A stretch of 64,000 bases of DNA from Anarhynchus alexandrinus (taxonomy: Eukaryota; Chordata; Aves; Charadriiformes; Charadriidae): the NCBI GenBank assembly GCA_008711295.1, contig VUYV01000124.1:695230-759229 (forward strand), written 5' to 3'. Both the position numbers and the translations under genes were made by a program. Shown one piece after another: positions 52,501 through 61,500 of this stretch. Position 1 is the stretch's first letter. Each line of letters begins with the position of its first letter. A model generated the notes under the pieces. That model saw only the letters and a program-made list of their open reading frames with translations. It did no database searches and was not told the origin of the DNA.

Positions 52501-55500
52501 TCTTGGCGTAGGCAATTAGAAATAAGAGCTTTAGACTTGCCTCTATAAGCATTAGTCTGAAATTAATTTGGTTTTGTACTCATGTCATTTAACCCTTACT
52601 TTGTCAACCTAAAAGACGATTTGCAAGCCAGCACTGAGAAGCAGGTAGAGATAATTCACATCCCTCTGCGGTACAACTGCCTGTGGCTAGACTTCTCCAG
52701 GGCTGTTGATATGGTATCCTTCACGAGTGCTAAAGTTACTGTCTCTTAAGAATTCAGTTTCTAATACAAACATACCTATGTAGGTGAATTCAGTCTACTG
52801 ATTGCCTAATTTGAAAATAATAATACATGTATTATTTTTAGAAATGTTACTGCTTATATCTAATCTTTTAAAATTGAATTTTAATAAGTTGTGCAGACCC
52901 TGGAGGAAACTAAAAGTATAGGACTTAAAACGAGAATATACTATTGCCTCCTGGTGGTTGATTACATTAGCACAGGTGCCAAGTACTAACCACTAACCAA
53001 AACAAACGATTTTGGAAAAAAATAATTTTTAATGAAGATAGCATACTTGTTAAACTATACTATCTCCTTTTTAGAAACACTTCTCCCATCAATCTATGGG
53101 AACAAATCAGGGGTGTTTGGTACTACCAGTGCTGCTGGTGCTTTTCCATTGCATCCCTCCTTAGCTAATTGGCACATCAGCTTTTACTTTATGTGTAGCA
53201 GCTGCTAGACCTTTTCACACTTGCAGACCTCTCCCATAAGTTTCAGCATTGTGTTTTAATGACAGTAAAGATTTTTTTGATTGCAAGACTACCGGAGCTG
53301 CTTTAAAAACAAACTAAAACAAAAATGTGAGCTCCACAGTCTAGAGGAGAGATCTTAGAAATTGTTTGTTCCCCTAAATTCTTAAGTGGTGCATTGGCAC
53401 ACTTCTACCAAAGGTGGCCCCTGGAAAATGTCATCTGTCCCTTTTGTTTCATACTGGGAATAGATTCGGAATGGTGAATTCATTGGCAGATAATTATAGC
53501 CACATCAGGTTATCCTCCTCTTAGTATAACTCATCTTCTTGCAGTTAATGCTGAAAATTACCTGTTCAAATGTTTCTCTGTATTTCCTCACATTTCTTTT
53601 ATTGGGTTGGGGGGATTTTTTCCCTCTAGGACCTTATAGTTGATCAGACAATAGAGAAGGTTTCTTTCTGCGCACCAGACAGGAACTTTGACCGGGCATT
53701 CTCATACATCTGTCGAGACGGCACGACGAGACGCTGGATATGCCACTGCTTTATGGCCGTAAAGGATACGGTAAGTTTAATATGGTGTGCATCCAACTCT
53801 TCCAGCTTCTAGCTGGAAGTTGTGATTGGAAAAATAAACTATCTAGAATACTGCAATATGTTTTGACTTCAGCTAAAATATTACTTAGTCCTTGAAAATT
53901 ATTTTAGTTCTAATTCTTTATATCTGAATTATTTGCCATCCCTCTGTGGTGTCAGCTTGTGGAGAGAAATGGTGCCCAGCATGTGTATAAATGGAATGCA
54001 GTCAGCCTCAGATATCTGTAGCAGAAGGGAACTACTCTTCTAAAAATAGACAGAAGATATTCTCATCTGAAAATGTATACAGCCAAAAACTGAAACATCA
54101 ATGACAGTTTTTCCAGGATAAAATCATAGTGAGTAAATACAGACTGGTTATGAATGCAGCCTCTTGTATGCGAATGTTATCTTGAATGGAAAGTCATCTG
54201 AATGTTAAGGGATGGAGCTAAACTGCATTAAATTAGCATCCTGTTTGCTTCTAAGTGATGGAGGTTTTTCCAGTAGAAGGTTTGAAAGCAAGTTACCTCT
54301 ATCAGTCTCTTGCTGTGTACACTTAAGTCATTTAACTCCTTGATCTGGCCTTTTCCTCTTCCTGCTTTTTGTTGAATCCCGCCTGTATTATACAAAGCGC
54401 TTGAAACCTCATCCAAATTCATTGCGTGAACTCCACATAGCTACGTGTTCAGAGCAATTGTACTAGACAATTTATCATTTTTCTTTAAAGAGAAACAATG
54501 CAGTTAGAAATTCCCGGTTAAACTTAATGTTTTTCTCTGTGAATAACAGGACAATTCACTTACTGATTATAATAGATGAGTTGAGCTACTGACTCAACCT
54601 CTGACTCAGCTGTAGCTGCCGTATCAGCTGGATTGCTGGATTTCCTCAGACTTGAATTCCCTTTCCTTATCACAGTTACTGGACAGCGGATCCTTTTGAT
54701 CCTCACTGGTTAATAATGGAAGTGCTTTTCAGAAGGCACTGTTAATACTAAGTTGTGCCATAATGGCTTAATGGTCAGGGCCATTAAGAGGTGTAAGTAA
54801 TCACCATTGTACTTTCAATTTTCACGCTTGCACACAACGGAAGTGTCTCCCTGAGTCCTCTGTAAACTTTCTCCGTCTGAGAATAGCACTTGTCTGTACT
54901 TCAGCACTTAAACCTGCTTAAGATGTCTTCACAGGCATTTCTTTGTGCACAAACGTATCCAGAGGCAAGGGACCCGTGGAGGCACGTTATCGTGCTAGCA
55001 TCTTAGTAGCAGTTGAACTAAACAGATATCCGACAATCTTTCATTTCTGGGTGGGCCTCCTTGAACACTGCTTGTGCATTAGTAGTTGGGAGTCTTCCTG
55101 TACCAGGTTTAATTTTAGAGCCATATAAAAGGTGGCCAATTACAGTAGTTCTCTTTAATGCCTTAATTAGATTGCTCTTGTAAAGGCAGGTTATCACTTC
55201 GCAATGCTTGAAGCACATGTATGTTTCTGTTCCAGTTACTGTATGACGCAATGTTGTCTTGTACAGGGGGAAAGGTTGAGTCATGCCGTGGGCTGTGCAT
55301 TTGCAGCATGCCTGGAGCGAAAGCAGAAGCGAGAGAAGGAGTGTGGAGTGACTGCCACCTTTGATGCCAGCAGAACCACATTCACTAGAGAGGGGTCATT
55401 CAGGGTCACTACAGCTACTGAACAAGCAGAGAGAGAGGAAATTATGAGACAGATGCCGGATGCTAAAGGTACGGGCTGCAACTTACACAATCATCGATAG

Positions 55501-58500
55501 TGAGCAAAACCAGCGCTAAGGTGAACTGGAGCCTGTGCAAGGATGGAGGCTTAACATCCTTGCAACATTCCCTCTCTTGAACCTTATTGTGTACAAATCA
55601 TATTCCCAGATGCCTGACACTTTACAAGATGAAAAATGATCCCAGATTCACTCATAGTGCATTTTCCCACATCTTCTCCAGAAAAAGTGGCTTCATATGC
55701 AAAAGCTGCTCCTGCTTTGTGTTGTCAGCCTGCTTTATGGCAGAGAACACCGCAGGTACCATACTGAAAGGCCTTATTAGAAAAATGTTATAAAAATATA
55801 ATGTTTGCCAGACATGAAGTAATAATTTTTGTAGTCTAAAGCTTATGGTAAATGAACAGAAAATGATATGCATTTTTCTTAGAAAATAATGTATTTTTAT
55901 TTTTAAGGCTGGTTACAAAGTGTACATATAGAGTTATATTGCTTGAGGGGAGAACAGATCAATCACAGTGTGCTTTCTAAAAAAAAAACAAACCAAAACA
56001 ACTCCCTCCCCATAAAACACATAGCTGTTGCACTGTTAATTACATTCAAAACTAGTAACTAACTGATGTGAGAGGAGTTAGTTTTTATGTCTTAGCCATT
56101 TAAAATGCCATTTAAAGAGTTCTGAAATTCAAGTGAAAGTAGGACTTCTTACCTAAGTTTTATTACAAGTAGTGGAGTTCTACAGCTAGCAAAAAATCAG
56201 TATTATAAATATTGTTCATAGCCCTCTTTACAGTGGAGTTGAACTTTTTGTTTCAGAGAGTTCCACAGCAAGTTTCATGCTGCCACTCGACTGCAAAACT
56301 TTAATCTTCGTTTTCATCATCCATCTGCTTGTTCCCATACGTTAGTTTTAGAATGTGCTAAATGAAGCTTAAACACAAGGCCTTTGTTACTTGAGGGCAT
56401 GAGTCAAAGTCTTGACTCAATGAAGGTGTGTGAAATCCTTTCCAAGAAAGACTGATTAGAAAAGTTTCACTTGAACGAGCAGCTGCAACTCATGGGTACT
56501 GAAGCTTGCAAGACAACATAATTAGTTTCTCCTACCATTCCAGCTCCTCCGAAATCTCTAGTGTGACTCCACTCTTTACCAGACTTTTAGTTATTCTGTT
56601 GATGTGCCAACAAAAAAAAAATAATTCATAAAACGTTTGGAAAGCAATATAGGTAAAATAAGTGTTCACACCAGGATGGTGAGATTTCCCCTTCTCCTGC
56701 TGTGTTGATGACCTGTTTATTGTCCCCAAAGTAATTCACTTATGACATGAGTGAGAGAGTTTTCCTAGAGATGGAAAAATTCCTCTTGCTATTCTAATCA
56801 TAGATGTCACAATTTATACTAGGCTTAATCCTACATTTCTGCCATTAGGCCTGGGTGATAGCAGCATTGCGGTGCTATGCAGAACCCTGCAAAATGAAGC
56901 AGCTGACTTTTAACGTGGAGGGGCTTCCAGTGCAACTAACTAGTGACTGGGTGGTAACATCACAGCTAAATTCAGCTAAAGAAGCGGCACAGGAACTCAC
57001 TGTAAAGGTGGCTGGTGTTAGCAAGGCCCGTCAGCTCAGAGGCTGGATCTACCTTGCAGCACGCTTCCATCTATCCGTAATGGATTTCCTGGAGGAGCTG
57101 GGGAGCTGCAGCCTGAGCACTGAATGCAGCCGAACCTGTGAAGTGCTGCTGCTACCTTTGGCCTGCTGGAGCTTGTGCAGTGTGTTTGGCTACTGCTGCT
57201 GATTCTGCTGGGGTAGGAGGGTGGCTTTTAAAACAAGGTCTTAGAGCTGGGTTCTGTTGCCTGCTGCTGCTGAGCTATGCCACCCTAAGTAACTTAATAC
57301 AGTTTGTAGTAATGTTTTAGCTATAGTTCCGTGCAAGGCAAAGGTCTCAAACAGGCAATACACTTTTCAGTCTTAATCATAAATGAATTGCAAGTATTTC
57401 TAGAACTGGGGTCTCGGGAACAGCTAGAAAGAATACATATATAAAGCCATCATTTCTGTGAAGTGACTAGCCTCAGTAAGCGTTGCTTTGGAGACTGGAT
57501 GTACGTAAAGTGACATGGTGAGGACAATGAAGGTATAGAGAAATGATTCTTCTGCTGTGGTATTAGAAACTCTTTTGGAAGAGTACTGGTTATGCAAATT
57601 CCTGCAATTTCTCTTTTCAAAACAAATGGGAGTAGGGGCAGGCAGTTGAACACTACTTTGCTTTACTCTTCTAACCTTACCCTGTTTCCTCCAGCAGTTG
57701 AAACAGAAGTGAAAACAGTAGCACCAGGTGCTGCACCAAACAATACTGCCCCCTCTTCTGGCTCACCAACCTCTCCTACTGCTGAAGCTGCTGCCTCTCT
57801 CGATAAAGAAATGAGCAATCCCCACGCTATTCCACGGAGGCATGCCCCTATAGAACAGCTTGCCAGGCAAGGGTCTTTCAGGGGCTTCCCTGCCCTTAGC
57901 CAAAAGATGTCTCCTTTTAAACGCCAGTTGTCTTTGCGAATAAATGAGCTGCCTTCAACGGTGCAAAGGAAGACCGATTTCCCCATGAAAAACTCAGGTA
58001 AAACCAAATGGTTCCAGTGAAACGTTACCTTAAATTGTCTCTTCCTCCTTTCCTTCTCCGTGGCTTCAAATAACTCTTTATTTTCTAGTAAATCCTTCTT
58101 CCTGCTTCACGTGGATCATTTCTCATGAGCAAACATCACCACATCAGAAAACTTCCACTTTGGAATAGGCCAGAATTTCAAATGCAGTACTCACATGGAG
58201 AAGACAAACAGTTCTAATCACTATCTGAAATATTGGAGCACAACTTGAAGTGCTCCAGGAATGGGTGTTGGTGAAGCAGTAGGTGCTGGCTCTTCCCTCT
58301 GAGTCACTGAACCAGTTCCTCCACTTAATGTAAGGGCATCTTGAGAGACAAATCCCTTCAAGGCCTTAACCACTTGTCATGGGATCGTGTGATGCTTTTC
58401 TGCAGTCTGTCCTTCTGCCTGTCTGAATTCTTCTTTTTGAGAGCAATGAAATGCCTTTTCACCTTGCATTAAGAGAAACTTTACTGTTTAGGCAGCTCAG

Positions 58501-61500
58501 CTGGCTGTGTCAGTAATGCACGGTACAGTTTTTACATGATGGTAGTGGGGTTTTCTAGAGTCATCCCACTGTAAACACCTGCGGTGCTCAGTACCTTGCG
58601 TAATGTCCTAGAATCCCCTTAGCTAGGTTATCCTGCACGCCAGCTGTACTCTCACTTGGCAACACAGCTAGTTTTAGGGTTCAAGGCTTTACAGTAAAAT
58701 TTACTGTGGCAAAGGCAAAACCAACAAAAATACCGAGTCTGACTTCTCTTATAGTCCTTATTTGGTGACCTGTGCTTTAAGACCAGCACTGAGTTTATCA
58801 GTTTTATAGTAATAGTGCACTGCTTAATAGTGATGCTGACTGAGCACACTACAACCCGAGTTTTTTGTGATTCAGAATATTTCTGATGCATGTTCCCACG
58901 TATGCCGCTGCCAGTGCTGCTTACTGTCACACCACCTGCGCTGTATTGGAATATCAAAGAATCTGTTTTTGGGCATGCCTTCCCCTGCATTTTAGATATG
59001 GTGCATGTTGTGTCCAGACATCTTATGTTTTTTTATATTGTTTGTGCTTAATTATGGCTGCTCATGTCAGTTCTGTGCAATGAAGGACTGATGATCAGTA
59101 CTTTTGAAAAGCAGTGCAATTAGTAATAATGAGAACATCTGGTAAGCTGGCAGTTTTACTCCAGATGTTACTTCATTCACGTTATGCTCATACTTGGTTT
59201 AAAACTGAGTGTCCATTTTATTTGAGCATTCAGCTTTTGCTTTTCATAATTCTGCCACAGGAGCTAGGGATTTCAGCTAGCGCTGAACTGGAGCAATCAA
59301 CATTCTAACTCTAGACCTAACTTGCCACTGTACATTGCTGTCAGCACGTTTAAACTTCATCTAGTTACTGTGGAAGTATGTTGTTGGAACACTTAAATCT
59401 ACCAGAAGTATTTTCATTTTACAGAGTGCCAAATCTGAGTGCCAAATCCTTGATATGTTTAGCACTTTAATACTGAAAGATTTAGATCTCTACTAAAGCT
59501 ATAGAAAACCCTTTTATTTTCTGAAATGAACATCCTCTTACATTAACACAGAGAAGCAGTAATAACAGACTTTAAATCTGGTACGCTGATCTCCTTACCC
59601 TCTTGACTCAGTCACAAAATCACTAATGTGGTGTTCTATTTCAGGTCAGGTCTTCAACACTGATTTTAAAAAAAGCTGTCATGCACATCAGTAGCAGGAA
59701 CATCTAGGACATAAGGGAACTAATTATATTTCAGTTTCACATTGGTATTTGTAAATTGTTTCTGTATCCTTTAAACTTCCAATTTAATGCATTTTGTTTA
59801 CATTTTAGTCCCTGAGGTAGAAGGGGAAACGGACAGCATTAGTGCCCTGTGCTCTCAGATCACCAGTGCTTTCAGCACACCATCAGAAGATCCTTTCTCT
59901 TCGGCTCCCATGACAAAACCAGTGACAGTAGTCGCCCCACAGTCTCCTGCCTTTCAAGGTTTGTGATTTCTGTGCGTGCCATGGTCATGCTGGATGAGGC
60001 TTGAATGCATATTATGTTGCTTTCCAGTAACATGTGGTCTTAATTTCTTGTGCAAGTCCAGTATTTTAGGGGAATGCATCCTGCTTTATTCATCTTGTCT
60101 GTTTAGTTTTGCTGTGTTTTTGTTTTTAACAAAAAGTTCATGCACCTACCACATGATAGTTACCTGTAAAAGGGACTGGCTTTGAGATAACGGCTATTTT
60201 AATGTTCTGCCTCCTGAACGGCAAAAACCTTAACAACTGTGTGTCACAGGAACCAAATCCCACGAGGGAAGAGATTTTTGTGCCACCACATGATTACTGT
60301 TTTTCACACAAACTCTTAGATAAGTTGTGGAGAGATGCCAACTATAGAACTTATAGCAGCCTCTAATCTTCGCTTCACTGATATGCTTCTATACAAGTTG
60401 TGTGAAAAAAGAACCTCTCCTTGTTAAATGTAGCTATTGCTGCTTTACATCTAAAATCTGTTCTTTTGAATCTAAAATTAATCATACGGTAACTTCTGGT
60501 GAGCCATATCTCTTCTCTATGAAAACAACAAATTTAACTTCAGTCAGTCATCAGAACTTAAGATCTCATCAAATACATAAAAATCCACCATCCCACAATT
60601 CTGTGAACAAGCGTTGGCTTGGTGAAATGGAATTTACTAGCTTTATCGACTGTCAGTCCAATTTGGCTAATTTACACCAACTACTGTCATGTGGAAGTGT
60701 CTAAAATCGTTGTCTGTTGGTAGGTATGACATGGCCCACTAATATTCCAGTCACGTGCATGCCTTGCATGAATTAATCGCACTGATGTTGTCTGCTCCCA
60801 TTTTAGTTAATGGCACTGCCTCTGCCTTCTGTGTGCTTGCTGCTAAACCATCCCAAGCTGCTGTAGTGTCCACAGCTATGCCAGTTCGTGAAACCAATCC
60901 TTGGGCTTATGCTCCTGCTGCTAATACTGGAGCTGCAGCCATGGTCGCTGGTAAGATTGGAAGTAGATCCGGTGCATTGCTATGAGAACTTGGATCAAAA
61001 GCCTAATTGAGCCCCTGAGACAATTGTCAATGCCACTTAATGGCAAGTGGAAGGAACACTAACAAAAGCTGGAAGTAGTAGCCTTCTGCACAAGTGGATG
61101 GAGGGAAGCGATGAACTCATTTGTTCTGGGTCTATAAGCTGGACTGATTCTTATTTTGGCAGCATTCTAGAAAATACAGTGCTAAAAAAGGAAGTAATGA
61201 AATAGTGTGTGTTGGGGGATGAAGAGGAAAGAATCTGTATGTGTACCCAAAATAATGTTTGTGTGTTCTTTCCACTAACATAAGTGAGGAGAGATTAAGT
61301 TAGTTGCTTAAAGACTTTAGAGGTTCATTTCTAATAAGTTTAGTCTGTCCCTCCAGCCCTTGCCTATAGTTATATACAATGTAGGGTGGTACTTTAAATG
61401 GCTGTCACCCGTGTGGGACGTGTATGCTAGAAGGCTACAATCAAACTAACATCGTTTCCTGGTATAAGCTCAACTCTAAAAGAGAAAGTTTGCCAGTGAA

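Larger units (their letters stand above)
59959..60806 (+). other. NUMB: NUMB intron before the 144-nt cassette
   Basis: 848 nt, the shortest intron in the gene, donor GTTTGT, acceptor CCATTTTAG. It carries the RBFOX and QKI-type motifs near its 3' end. Confidence 0.85.

Noticed and set aside
55204..55266. Open frame running into coding exon 6 from the intron
   Set aside because: The PTB match begins exactly at GERLSH after CAG at 55266; the upstream residues are not NUMB.
56855..57320. CTG-rich open stretch in the intron before coding exon 7, considered as an extra exon
   Set aside because: The phase 1 junction from 55468 to 57695 already matches NUMB without gaps, and no matching acceptor and donor pair was found.
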